A stretch of 39,635 bases of DNA from an uncultured Eubacteriales bacterium (lineage in GTDB: Bacteria; Bacillota; Clostridia; Oscillospirales; Oscillospiraceae): positions 1 to 39,635 of the forward strand of contig ONCI01000038.1 in NCBI GenBank assembly GCA_900316255.1. Direction: 5' to 3'. Below are positions 23,246-31,599 of the stretch, in pieces (positions within the stretch are counted from its first letter, which is position 1; every line of letters begins with the position of its first letter). The notes beneath the pieces were generated by a model that was given only the letters and a program-made list of their open reading frames with translations, did no database searches and was not told the origin of the DNA. Both the position numbers and the translations under genes were made by a program.

Positions 23246-24693
23246 CGCTTCCAGGTCCGGGGGCTGAGGAGCACCAGGATGGGATAGATCTCCAATCTGC
23301 CCATGAGCATGGCCAGGCTCAGCAGCAGCTTGGTCCGGTCAGAGAAGAAAGCGAAGCTTCCCGCCGGTCCGATGGCCCGGGTCATGCCGGGGCCGATGTT
23401 CGACAGGCAGCTGAGGGCCGCGGTGAAGCTGGTGGGGATGTCCACCCCGTCCAGGCTCACCAGGAAGGAGAAGAGCAGCAGCAGGGCCATGTACAGCGTG
23501 AAAAAGGTCGTCGCGGCCTTCACAGTGCTGCGCTCCACCCGCTTGCCGTCCAGCTGGACCCGGACCACATTACGGGGCCGGATCATCTGCCGCAGTTCCG
23601 CCTGTGCGTTCTTGTTCAGGATGATCAAGCGGGAGATCTTGATGCCGCCGCCGGTACTGCCCGCGCAGCTTCCGCAGAGCATCAGGAGCATCAGGATCCA
23701 CTTGCAGTACTCCGGCCAGTCCTCGGTGAAATCCACCGTGCCGAAACCGGTGGTGCTCAGCAGGGTGGCCACGTTGAAGAAGGCCTGATGCAGCGTCTCT
23801 CCCAGGCTGCCGTAGAGCTTGTAGATCCCCAGGCTGATCAGGATGGCGCTGCCGAAGATGATGGCCAGGTACCAGCGCAGCTCCTCGCTCTTCAGCGCGT
23901 CCTTCCAGTGTCCGATGAGGATCAGGAAATAGAGGTTGAAGTTCACGCCAAAGAGGAGCATGAACACGGTGATGACCGTTTCGATATAGCTGCTGCCAAA
24001 GCCGCCGACGCTGGCGGGATTGGTGGAGAAGCCGCCGGTGCCCGCCGTGGAGAAGGAGTGGACCAGGGCCTCATAGAAGCTCATGCCGCCGCAGAGCAGA
24101 AGCAGGGTCTCCGTCAGGGTCAGGCCGATGTAGATGAGATAGAGCACCCGGGCGGTCTTTCTGGCACGGGGCACCAGCTTACCCACCGTGGGGCCGGGGA
24201 CCTCGGCCCGCATGATGTGCATGGAGTGCTCCCCGCTCATGGGCAGCACCGCCATCAAAAACACCAGCACGCCCATGCCGCCGATCCAGTGGTTGAAGAG
24301 CCGCCAGAACATGTCGCCCCGGTAGTTTTGGGCCATGCCGCCGATGTCCGTTACCACCGAGGCGCCGGTGGTGGAGAGGCCCGAGGCCGTTTCAAACACC
24401 GCGTCCACATAGCGGGGGATGCTGCCGGATAGGACAAAGGGCAGGGCTCCCAGCAGGGAGATGCCGATCCAGCCCAGGCCCACGATCACGAAGCCGTCCC
24501 GGGCCACCATAGAGTTGGTCCTGGGCTTCGGGATCAGAAGCAGGCCGCCCAGGGACCCGGTGATCCCGATGGCGATGATGAAATTCAGCACGTTTTCCCC
24601 GTACCAGAGTCCCGCCGCCAGGGGCAGCAGCATCAGCGCCGCGTAGATCAGCAGGATCCAGCCCAGGACACGGCAAATCATACGGTAGTTCAT
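23242..24693 (-). CDS. trkH: Potassium uptake protein TrkH
   Basis: The 483-residue channel subunit has about ten hydrophobic segments and four pore loops: SGLSTTGASVV (about 104-114), STAGTGGFST (about 219-228), LSTTGFGTV (about 313-321) and SNIGPG near residue 430. The loops with TTG resemble TrkH more than KtrB. It moves K+ inward together with TrkA, whose gene overlaps its start (ATGA). It is the middle gene of trkA-trkH-comEA-like, convergent with the ktrBA operon. Confidence 0.95.
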   Translation of the reverse strand: MNYRMICRVLGWILLIYAALMLLPLAAGLWYGENVLNFIIAIGITGSLGGLLLIPKPRTNSMVARDGFVIVGLGWIGISLLGALPFVLSGSIPRYVDAVFETASGLSTTGASVVTDIGGMAQNYRGDMFWRLFNHWIGGMGVLVFLMAVLPMSGEHSMHIMRAEVPGPTVGKLVPRARKTARVLYLIYIGLTLTETLLLLCGGMSFYEALVHSFSTAGTGGFSTNPASVGGFGSSYIETVITVFMLLFGVNFNLYFLILIGHWKDALKSEELRWYLAIIFGSAILISLGIYKLYGSLGETLHQAFFNVATLLSTTGFGTVDFTEDWPEYCKWILMLLMLCGSCAGSTGGGIKISRLIILNKNAQAELRQMIRPRNVVRVQLDGKRVERSTVKAATTFFTLYMALLLLFSFLVSLDGVDIPTSFTAALSCLSNIGPGMTRAIGPAGSFAFFSDRTKLLLSLAMLMGRLEIYPILVLLSPRTWKR

Positions 24694-26054
24694 GCTTTGC
24701 CCTCTAAAATGGCGTCCATATTCTCGATCCTGCCCGCCGCCGTCACGATCACCGCGTGATCTCCCGGCAGGATGCGGGTATTGCCGTCGGGGACGATGCT
24801 CTTGCCGCCCCGGATGATGGCGCTGATGAGGATATTGGGCTTCAGCTTCAGGTCCTTCAGGGGAATGTTCACGCAGGCGGAATCCTCGCTCACCTTGAAT
24901 TCCAGGGCTTCCACCTTGCCGTCCGCCAGACGGTAGAGGGTCTCCATGCTGCCGCCCATGGAATTGCCCATGGCGCGGACGTAGCGGGCCAGCTGCTGGG
25001 CCACGATCTCCTTGGGGGAGACGATGCTGTCCAGCCCCGCGTTCTCCAGGATCGCGGCACAGTATTCCCGGTTCACCTTCACCACGATCTTGTCCACGGA
25101 GCAGCTCTTGGCATAGAGGGCGGTGATGATGTTGTCCTCATCGTCGCCGGTGACGGCCACAAAGGCGTCCGCCGTGGCGATCCCGTCCTCCTGCAGTACG
25201 TCGCTGCGGGTGGCGTCTCCGCAGACGATGTGGGCCTCCGGGATCAGATCGCAGAGCGTATCGCAGCGCTCCCGGTCCCGCTCCACCACCGTTACATGGA
25301 TGCCGCTCTCCTGCAGCATGCGGGTGAGATAGACCGCGACTCTTCCGCCGCCCACCACCATCACCCGGCGCACCGGGCGTTTATACTGGCCGATGGCGAT
25401 GAAGAAGCGCCGCAGCTCCGTGGTGGAGCCGGTGATGCTCAGCCGGTCCCCCGCCTTCAGCACGAAATTGCCGTTGGGGATCAGCCCCTCGCCGCTGCGC
25501 TCTACCACGCCCACCAGGACCTTGGCGCCGAAGCGCTGGACCAGTTCCTTCAGGGCCACACCCTCCAGCTTGCCGCCGGCAGGGACCTTGTGCTCCACGA
25601 TCTCCACGCTGCCCTTGGAAAAGGCGTCCACCCGGGCAGCGCCGGGGAAGCGCAGGGTACGGGAGATCTCCTTGGCGCACTCATACTCCGGATTCACGAT
25701 GACGGAAAGGCCCAGGGCCTCTCGCAGAAAATCCACCTGGTGCAGATACTGGGGATCCCGCACCCGGGCGATCACATGGGACGTTCCCAGCTTCCGGGCC
25801 GTGATACCGCAGACCATGTTGGTCTCGTCCTGCTCTGTGGCGGCCAGCAGCAGGTCCGCGTGGGCGGCCCCCGCCTCCCGCAGGGTTTCGGGGTTGGTGG
25901 CGCTGCCCTCCACGCAGATCACGTCCAGCGCGTTGGACACGTTCTGGATGGTATCCGGGTCATGGTCGATGATCGTGATGTCGTGTCCCTCCTGCGCCAG
26001 AAGCTCGGCCACCGAACGGCCTACCTTCCCCGCGCCGGCAATGATGATCCTCAT
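24690..26054 (-). CDS. trkA: Trk system NAD-binding subunit TrkA
   Basis: The 454-residue protein has two tandem RCK units. The first has AGAGKVGRSVAELL (about 6-19) and an acidic IIDHD end of beta-2; the second has VVGGGRVAVYL (about 232-242) and VVERDRE. Each is followed by an RCK_C domain. It forms the cytoplasmic gating ring for TrkH in response to nucleotides. It is the first gene of its operon and overlaps trkH by four bases. Confidence 0.96.
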   Translation of the reverse strand: MRIIIAGAGKVGRSVAELLAQEGHDITIIDHDPDTIQNVSNALDVICVEGSATNPETLREAGAAHADLLLAATEQDETNMVCGITARKLGTSHVIARVRDPQYLHQVDFLREALGLSVIVNPEYECAKEISRTLRFPGAARVDAFSKGSVEIVEHKVPAGGKLEGVALKELVQRFGAKVLVGVVERSGEGLIPNGNFVLKAGDRLSITGSTTELRRFFIAIGQYKRPVRRVMVVGGGRVAVYLTRMLQESGIHVTVVERDRERCDTLCDLIPEAHIVCGDATRSDVLQEDGIATADAFVAVTGDDEDNIITALYAKSCSVDKIVVKVNREYCAAILENAGLDSIVSPKEIVAQQLARYVRAMGNSMGGSMETLYRLADGKVEALEFKVSEDSACVNIPLKDLKLKPNILISAIIRGGKSIVPDGNTRILPGDHAVIVTAAGRIENMDAILEGKA

Positions 26055-26093
26055 AGCGATCTCTCACTTCTTTCGTAAACTTCGGTATCGTAA

Positions 26094-26122
26094 AGTATAC
26101 CATGTTCTCTCCGCTTTGTACA
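26094..26122 (-). promoter_or_regulatory. Promoter of trkA-trkH-comEA-like operon
   Basis: Minus strand: TGTACA (26122-26117), 17 bases, TATACT (26099-26094) with a TG extension. Well placed for a short leader to the trkA ATG at 26054. Confidence 0.75.
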
Positions 26123-26164
26123 GCTTTTGTGCGCTGAAACACAGGCCCCGCACTCCATCTCCGT

Positions 26165-26474
26165 CGTAGGGGCTGCCGGGGGCGGCAGCCCGCAATGGCC
26201 CCCTCGCCTAAAGTCACCGGAGCCTGCGACGGTGACTGGGGGATACGCTGTCAGAAGCAGAGTCTGAGACGAGCCCGCTTGGCTCGCTCCGCACAAAAGC
26301 GCAGGGGAGAGCTGGCGCGGCAGCGCCTGAGAGGGGTTTTCACATGGTCCGCGCAGCCCCTCTCCGTCGCTTCGCGACACCTCTCCCCGGTGTTCTGGCA
26401 GCAGTCGGCAATGCTGCACCCCTGCAAATACCGTTTGGGCGGACTCGCACATATTGCTATGTACGGGTCCGCCC
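26165..26474. repeat. Intergenic palindromes between trkA and the lipoprotein gene
   Basis: A GTAG-type unit is at 26165-26193 (stem GGCTGCC/GGCAGCC). GTCACC/GGTGAC form a hairpin near 26213-26236. A long imperfect hairpin at 26437-26474 has outer arms GGGCGGAC and GTCCGCCC. The stretch 26123-26494 holds no convincing gene. Confidence 0.5.
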
Positions 26475-26494
26475 CATTCTTTATGATTGCCTTG

Positions 26495-27673
26495 TCAATC
26501 CACACCGAGACGAGTCAGGATCGCCGCTCGCTCATAGCCGGTCAGCTCCTTTGGCGGCTCCCTTGCGGGTCGCTCCGTCCAATAAACCTGAAGGGGGCGT
26601 TCCCGGTTCTCCAGAAGGATTTGGGCCAGCGTATCCGCAGGCCAAGGGGCCATGGCGTTGCATTCGGAGGGGGTTAAGTCCCAGCCCCGATCATCCCATA
26701 GGAAGCCCATGAGCTCACCGCCCTCTTCCCAAAGGCAGAGCTCCAACACCGTATCCACAGGGAGATCCGGCCGCTTATAATAGGAGCCGCCCCAAAGCTT
26801 GAAGTCCTCTTTCAAAGCCCCCTCCAGCTCGATCCACCCGTTCCGCAGACGAATGGGATAGCTTTGATTGCCATAGGAGAAGCAGAGCTCTCCCTTTTCC
26901 TGGACAAGGTCGGTTTCCCCCCAGTTCATCCAGTAGAAGCTTCTCCCCCTCAGCCAGGGGCTGCCGTCGCTCACGCCGTAAACCGCGATCGTCTCCGTGA
27001 AGATGCCGGAGGTAGGGCCATAGCCCAGCAGGACGATCTCCCCTTTCCCATCGTCATCCACATCTGTGCAGGCCAATCCCTCCCCGTAAAAGCAGTAATG
27101 CAGGGGGATCGCCTGCTCCTTTCCCACCAGCCAGGTATTGGTCTGATAGAGGGGGTCCACAATTCCTTCCTCCGGCGGGTAGTCCACCAGCAGGCAAAAG
27201 ACCTGGGTCCCTGTGGCTTCATAAAGGCCCTCTGGCGTCCGTTCCAGAAGATGAACTGCCTCCACCGGGATCAGCGCCCCGGCCTCTTCGGCGCTGAGGG
27301 CATGTTCATCCGCCGTACTACGTCCCCAAGTCTCCGTGATGACGCATTTGTGATAGCTTTTGGTGTTGTCACTGATCTCCACCCAAAGGCCGTCCCCGTA
27401 CAGGATCTTGCTCCAGCCCTCTGCCGTGGAGGGGAGCAACCGCAGCCCACGGGACACATATTTGTCTATGATCTCCTGCAGCTCAGAGGGGCTGATATTC
27501 TCATACACCATTCTGACACGGTGAAGGCCGTTTTCCCAGTCCTCTTCCGTTTCGCATGCAAGGGCAGCCTCCCCTTCCCCGCTCTGCGCCGACGCGGTTT
27601 CGCAGCCAAGGAGCCAGGGGGCGCTCAACATCAGCACAAGGGAGAGGAGCAGCAAGATGGCCGTTCTTCTCAT
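26495..27673 (-). CDS. Lipoprotein of unknown function
   Basis: The 392-residue protein begins with a type II signal peptide (MRRTAILLLLSLVL...) and lipobox LLGC with the cysteine at residue 24, so it should be lipidated by Lgt and anchored outside the membrane. Residues about 205-216 read DVDDDGKGEIVL, an Asp-rich calcium-loop pattern like that in FG-GAP/VCBS repeats. Otherwise I do not recognise the family. It stands alone, with its own promoter at 27736-27765. AAAGGAG lies 9 bases before the ATG. Confidence 0.8.
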   Translation of the reverse strand: MRRTAILLLLSLVLMLSAPWLLGCETASAQSGEGEAALACETEEDWENGLHRVRMVYENISPSELQEIIDKYVSRGLRLLPSTAEGWSKILYGDGLWVEISDNTKSYHKCVITETWGRSTADEHALSAEEAGALIPVEAVHLLERTPEGLYEATGTQVFCLLVDYPPEEGIVDPLYQTNTWLVGKEQAIPLHYCFYGEGLACTDVDDDGKGEIVLLGYGPTSGIFTETIAVYGVSDGSPWLRGRSFYWMNWGETDLVQEKGELCFSYGNQSYPIRLRNGWIELEGALKEDFKLWGGSYYKRPDLPVDTVLELCLWEEGGELMGFLWDDRGWDLTPSECNAMAPWPADTLAQILLENRERPLQVYWTERPAREPPKELTGYERAAILTRLGVD

Positions 27674-27735
27674 AAAGCAAGCTCCTTTCTATCCATAGAA
27701 CGGATAAGGATGTCGATTGTTTTCAAGATTATATA

Positions 27736-27765
27736 ATTATATCAAGTGCGTCTGTCCCCCGTCAA
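27736..27765 (-). promoter_or_regulatory. Promoter of the lipoprotein gene
   Basis: Minus strand: TTGACG (27765-27760), 18 bases, TATAAT (27741-27736). A second TATAAT lies 8 bases downstream (27733-27728). Confidence 0.75.
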
Positions 27766-27804
27766 GGCAAACGCGTGTAAAGCCTTTCCGCCCATCAGCC
27801 GCTC

Positions 27805-27833
27805 TTGCACAAGCGGCATGGATGGAGTATAAT
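27805..27833 (+). promoter_or_regulatory. Promoter of the DUF2461/glycosyltransferase operon
   Basis: TTGCAC (27805-27810), 17 bases, TATAAT (27828-27833). It lies 32 bases before the ATG at 27865. Confidence 0.8.
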
Positions 27834-27864
27834 AAATTGTTATCTGCAGAAGAGAGGACTATCT

Positions 27865-28572
27865 ATGTTTCAAGGCTTTTCCAAAGAGACCGGGGAATTT
27901 CTGTGGGAGCTGGGCTTTCACAACGAGCGCCCCTGGTTTCTCGAACATAAAGAGCAGTTTGAGCGCTGCCTGAACCAGCCCTTCAAGGACCTGGCCAAAG
28001 AGACCGGCGCGCTGCTGCAGCAGCGCTTTCCCGAGCTGGACATTGAGGGCCACGTCTCCCGCATCTACCGGGACGCAAGGCGGCTCTTCGGCCGGGGACC
28101 CTACAAGGACCACCTGTGGTTTACCCTGTGGGACAGCTCCGCCGGCAAGGACGGCCCCGCCTTCTGGTTTGAGATCGGCGCCGCCACCTGCAGCTGGGGC
28201 CTGGGCTACTTTGACGTGACCCCGGCGGAGATGGAGATCTTCCGCCGCAGCATCGACGCCAATCCCGCCCGCTTCGCCCGCCTGGCGGAGGAGATCGACG
28301 GGATGGGCCGCTACCGGATCTTCGGCGCGGCCTACGCCCGCCCCAAGGGCAGCTATGACGAGCCGGTGCGCAGCTGGTACGAGCGCAAATACGTGGGGGC
28401 CGAGCACGTCCAGGACCTGGAGGGGGATATGTTCAGCCCCGCTCTCCCGGGCATCCTGGCAGACGCCTTTACGGAGCTGATGCCCATGTACCGCTTCCTG
28501 CGGGAGGTACACCTCTCCGCGAGAAGGGACGGCCTTACGCGAATGGGAAAGGAGAGCCGCCATGAAGGATAA
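27865..28572 (+). CDS. DUF2461 family protein
   Basis: A 235-residue soluble protein of the DUF2461 (TIGR02453) family. The family-typical features FLWELGFHNERPWFLEHK near the N-terminus, RIYRDARRLFGRGPYKDHLW in the first third, and a GLGYFDVTPAEM segment are all visible. The biochemical role of the family is unknown. The ATG at 27865 is chosen because AGAGAGGA precedes it and because the longer frame runs back into the promoter. It overlaps the following glycosyltransferase gene by 11 bases. Confidence 0.88.
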   Translation: MFQGFSKETGEFLWELGFHNERPWFLEHKEQFERCLNQPFKDLAKETGALLQQRFPELDIEGHVSRIYRDARRLFGRGPYKDHLWFTLWDSSAGKDGPAFWFEIGAATCSWGLGYFDVTPAEMEIFRRSIDANPARFARLAEEIDGMGRYRIFGAAYARPKGSYDEPVRSWYERKYVGAEHVQDLEGDMFSPALPGILADAFTELMPMYRFLREVHLSARRDGLTRMGKESRHEG

Positions 28573-29590
28573 GCTGGTCACCGTGATCATCCCCGCCTGG
28601 AATGCCCAGAGTTTTCTGGAGGCCACCCTGGAGAGCCTCCTGGGCCAGAGCCACCGGAATCTCCGCATCCTGGTGGTGGACGACGGCTCCACCGACTCCA
28701 CCCCCGCCATCCTGGAGCGGCTCCACCTGGCCGATCCCCGGCTTCAATACTGGACCGTTCCCAACGGCGGCCCGGCCAAGGCCCGCAATTTTGCCCTGGA
28801 TCACCTGCCGCCGGAGACGGACTATGTGATGTTCCTGGACGCGGACGATCTGTTGCTGGAGGACGCGGTGGCCTACGCCCTGGCTGGCGCGGAGGGCGCG
28901 GAGCTTGTGATCTTCGGCTTTGCCATCCGCCAGATGGACGGGACCCTGCTCCCCTACTGCGAGCCGGAGCAGCTGCTGGACCGGAGCGAGCTGGGCGCGT
29001 CCCTGGCCCGGCTCTACAAGGCCAATCTCCTGAACCAGGTCTGGGCCAAGCTCTTTTCCGCGGCGCTTGTGCGGGACCTGCGCTTCCCCGATTACCGCTG
29101 GGGCGAGGACCGGCTCTTCCTGTTCCAGGCCCTGGAGCGGGCGGAAAAGCTCAAGATCCTGCCGGAGTGCAAGCACCGCTACGTGATGCACGAGGGAGAA
29201 AGCCTCATCACCCGGTATTATGACAAGAAGTTCCGCGTATGCTGTGAGGCGGACGAAGCGATGGAGCGTCTGTGCGAAAAGCTGGGCGTGTCGGAGCAGG
29301 CGGATTTCCGCTACATGTTCGCCAAGAGCGTCTTCTCCTGCATGACCACTCTCTACGCCCGCAGCTGCCGCCTGACGAGGCCGGAAAAACGTGCCGTCGT
29401 CTCTCAGATCGTGAACGACCCCCGGGTGCAGCGCCGCTGCCGCGGCTGCGCCGGCGGTCTCCCCACCAGGCTTCTCTGCGCCGTGCTGCGCAGCAGGCTC
29501 GTGGGTCTGAACCTCTTCGTTTTCAGGCTGGTGGCCTGGTGCGGAGAGCATCTGCCGAGGCTCTTTACCAGAATCAAACACAGGAAATAG
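28562..29590 (+). CDS. Family 2 glycosyltransferase
   Basis: The 342-residue enzyme has a GT-A domain in its first 210 residues: VTVIIPAWNAQSFL (about 6-19), LVVDDGSTDSTP (about 37-48), NGGPAKARN (about 68-76) and FLDADDLL (about 90-97, DxD-type metal site). RWGEDRLF (about 179-186) matches the ED catalytic-base region of the family. The C-terminal part is basic and may be membrane-associated. Such enzymes usually build capsule or wall glycans; donor and acceptor are unknown. It is coupled to the DUF2461 gene. Confidence 0.9.
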   Translation: MKDKLVTVIIPAWNAQSFLEATLESLLGQSHRNLRILVVDDGSTDSTPAILERLHLADPRLQYWTVPNGGPAKARNFALDHLPPETDYVMFLDADDLLLEDAVAYALAGAEGAELVIFGFAIRQMDGTLLPYCEPEQLLDRSELGASLARLYKANLLNQVWAKLFSAALVRDLRFPDYRWGEDRLFLFQALERAEKLKILPECKHRYVMHEGESLITRYYDKKFRVCCEADEAMERLCEKLGVSEQADFRYMFAKSVFSCMTTLYARSCRLTRPEKRAVVSQIVNDPRVQRRCRGCAGGLPTRLLCAVLRSRLVGLNLFVFRLVAWCGEHLPRLFTRIKHRK

Positions 29591-29622
29591 TTTTTAGTTT
29601 TTAGTTTTTAGTTTCTAGTTTT
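29588..29622 (+). repeat. Short tandem repeat TAGTTTT
   Basis: About five near-perfect 7-base units directly after the glycosyltransferase stop codon. No gene lies between 29591 and 30073. Confidence 0.6.
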
Positions 29623-29657
29623 CGTTCTGTGGGAAGTCGACGCAAAAAGCTTCACTC

Positions 29658-29686
29658 TTGCCAAGAAAGATCTTTTGCGCTATAAT
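29658..29686 (+). promoter_or_regulatory. Promoter of murI
   Basis: TTGCCA (29658-29663), 17 bases, TATAAT (29681-29686). The transcript would have a leader of about 380 bases. Confidence 0.8.
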
Positions 29687-29717
29687 CGGTTTCACTTTTT
29701 CCGCCAGCTGCAGAAAA

Positions 29718-30050
29718 TGATGACGGGCTCCGATTTCCGTCTCAAAAGATATTTCCATCGTTTTTGAGGCAGCTCTGCCGCCTCAAAAACACCGTAAGGC
29801 GAGCTGAGCGAGCCCTCGCGCCGTCGTCAAACGAAACTCACTCCATTCCGCATTCCCGGTTTCGAAGAGCCGTGAATGCTTCATATCCGTTCCTTCCGTT
29901 TTCCTCTCAAAATCAAAGCAGCCGCTTTGATTTTGGAAAGAAGAAGGAGGGTGCAGAACGCGGTTTTCGTCATGCCTGACGGAAACGGAGTGCAGCGAGC
30001 TTCTTCTGATGCGAACGCGAGTCCTAAAATGCAAAACAGGTTTTGCATTT
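29718..30050 (+). ncRNA. Hairpin-rich murI leader with long-range stems
   Basis: A long-range stem pairs TGATGACGG (29718-29726) with CCGTCGTCA (29821-29829), enclosing GTTTTTGAGGC/GCCTCAAAAAC (29760-29790). A second pairs CACTCCATTCC (29839-29849) with GGAAACGGAGTG (29981-29992, small internal loop), enclosing CATTCCCGG/CCGTGAATG (29851-29878), CAAAATCAAAGC/GCTTTGATTTTG (29908-29935) and CGTCA/TGACG (29968-29981). A final hairpin, AAATGCAAAAC/GTTTTGCATTT, is at 30028-30050, just before the murI ribosome binding site. It was found by eye; I recognise no known riboswitch or T-box. Confidence 0.4.
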
Positions 30051-30073
30051 CACAAGAAAGGGGGCTGATGGCC

Positions 30074-30877
30074 ATGGACGATCGTCCCATCGGCGTGTTT
30101 GACTCCGGCCTGGGCGGGCTGACCGCGCTGCTGGAGCTGCGCCGGCTGATGCCGGAAGAGAATATCGTTTACTTCGGCGATACGGGCCGTCTGCCATACG
30201 GGGAGAAGACCCTGGCGCAGCTGCGCGTCATGGCCGCCCAGGACCTGCGCCTCATGGCGGAGCAGGACGTGAAGGCCATTCTGGTGGCCTGCGGCACCCT
30301 CTCCAGCAACACGCCGGAGCTGCTGGAAAGCTTCCCCATCCCCACCGCCGGGGTGCTGATCCCCAGCATCCGGGCCATGGCGGAGGCACCGGGGGACGGG
30401 GCTCTGGGCATCATCGCCACCGCCGCCACCATCCGCAGCGGCGCCTTTGAGCGGGCCCTGCGCAAGGCCTGCCCGGGCCGGGAGATCATCCCCATCCCCT
30501 GCCCCAAGCTGGTGCCGCTCATCGAATTCGGACATACGGATCCGGAGGACCCCCTGCTGCAGGAGGCCCTGGAGGAATACACCGCGCCCCTGCAGAAGGC
30601 CAGCGCCGTGCTGCTGGGCTGCACCCACTACGGCATCGTGGCCGAGGGCCTGCGCCGTCTCCTGCCGGAGGACTGCGCCCTCGTCAGCGCCGCCGCCTGC
30701 GGCGCCGCGGCGATCAAGGCGCAGCTGGAGCAGCGCGGCCAGCTGGGCGGCTCCGGAGAGGAAAGCTTCCTGGTCAGCGGCGACCCCAGGGACTTTGCCC
30801 GCTCCGCCTCGGTGCTGCTGGGCCGCTCCATTGCCGACAAGGTCCGCCGCGTACCCATTATGAGGATAGAGACATGA
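30074..30877 (+). CDS. murI: Glutamate racemase
   Basis: The 267-residue enzyme makes D-glutamate for peptidoglycan. The N-terminus MDDRPIGVFDSGLGGLT carries the conserved Asp-Ser, GRLPYG follows, the first catalytic cysteine is in LVACGTLSSN (about 74-83), and the second in LLGCTHYG (about 178-185). The first motif has Gly where the family usually has Asn (CNT). The ATG at 30074 is chosen because GGGGG lies 9 bases before it; the ATG two codons earlier is too close. The stop overlaps the next start. Confidence 0.95.
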   Translation: MDDRPIGVFDSGLGGLTALLELRRLMPEENIVYFGDTGRLPYGEKTLAQLRVMAAQDLRLMAEQDVKAILVACGTLSSNTPELLESFPIPTAGVLIPSIRAMAEAPGDGALGIIATAATIRSGAFERALRKACPGREIIPIPCPKLVPLIEFGHTDPEDPLLQEALEEYTAPLQKASAVLLGCTHYGIVAEGLRRLLPEDCALVSAAACGAAAIKAQLEQRGQLGGSGEESFLVSGDPRDFARSASVLLGRSIADKVRRVPIMRIET

Positions 30878-31305
30878 TGAAAGATGTGATCATTTCCATC
30901 AACAGCCTCTTCTCCTTCGAGGAGGGGGAGGAGCAGCAGATGGAGTTTACCACCGACGGCTATTATTTCTATGAGGACGAGGTGGGCTGCCTCAGCTATG
31001 AGGAGACCGAGGTCACCGGCCTGGAGGGCACCCGCACCAGCCTCTTCGTGATGCCGGACCAGGTGGTGGTGGACCGGGAGGGCACCGTCACCAGCCGCAT
31101 GGTCTTCAAGGAGGGGCTCAAAAGTGCCTTCCAGTACACCACGCCCTTCGGCAGCGCCACCATGGGCATCAACACCCGCCGCATCCGCCAGAACATGGGC
31201 CTGAACGGCGGCAAGGTGGAGATCGACTATGTGGTGGACATGGAACACATGGTTGCCTCCCGCAACAAGTTTGAGATCACCGTCACGGAGATCCCGCCCC
31301 AGTAA
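30874..31305 (+). CDS. DUF1934 (YwiB-like) protein
   Basis: A 143-residue, beta-rich protein of the DUF1934 family, a calycin-like small barrel found in Firmicutes. Family-typical segments are DGYYFYEDEVGCLSYEETEVTGLEGT and the C-terminal IDYVVDMEHMVASRNKFEI. Function is unknown. It starts within the murI stop (ATGA), so it is translationally coupled to peptidoglycan precursor synthesis. No T-tailed hairpin follows; the next 290 bases hold palindromes only. Confidence 0.85.
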   Translation: MMKDVIISINSLFSFEEGEEQQMEFTTDGYYFYEDEVGCLSYEETEVTGLEGTRTSLFVMPDQVVVDREGTVTSRMVFKEGLKSAFQYTTPFGSATMGINTRRIRQNMGLNGGKVEIDYVVDMEHMVASRNKFEITVTEIPPQ

Positions 31306-31337
31306 AACAGAAAACGACCCATCTCGTGATCGAAACC

Positions 31338-31412
31338 GCGGGCGACCGCAAGGGTCGCTCCTACAGGAAGAACCGGTCTGGTTCCGTAGGGGCGTCCCTT
31401 GCGGTCGCCCGT
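31338..31412. repeat. Facing pair of GTAG palindromes (BIME-like)
   Basis: CGGGCGACCGCAAGGG (31339-31354) pairs perfectly with CCCTTGCGGTCGCCCG (31396-31411), and the intervening arms TCCTACAGGA and TTCCGTAGGG extend the match with a few mismatches. Each half is a GTAG-type unit. Confidence 0.65.
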
Positions 31413-31419
31413 TTTCAAG

Positions 31420-31471
31420 CCTTCCCCCAGCGGGGGAAGGTGGCAGCCGCCGATCTCCCGCGAGGCGGCTG
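31420..31471. repeat. Two adjacent intergenic hairpins
   Basis: CCTTCCCCC/GGGGGAAGG (31420-31440) and AGCCGCC/GGCGGCT (31445-31471). A different family from the GTAG palindromes. The stretch 31472-31599 shows no further structure. Confidence 0.5.
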
Positions 31472-31599
31472 ACGAATGAGGGAGAAGCGCAGATGATTGC
31501 CAAGGGCTAAGGGGCGCGCGGCGATGGCCGGGGGATACGCATTACGGCTTCCCGCCCCTCCTCAAAACGAAAATCCAAAAAACTTTTTTCAAAACCCTG

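Noticed and set aside
29588-29622. TAGTTTT tandem repeat as a regulatory array
   Set aside because: It is a short low-complexity tract just after a stop codon; nothing in the sequence points to a function.
29876-30073. N-terminal extension of the murI frame back to 29876
   Set aside because: The extension reads through the hairpins of the leader, has no ribosome binding site, and precedes the conserved racemase N-terminus, which has a good site at 30058-30064.
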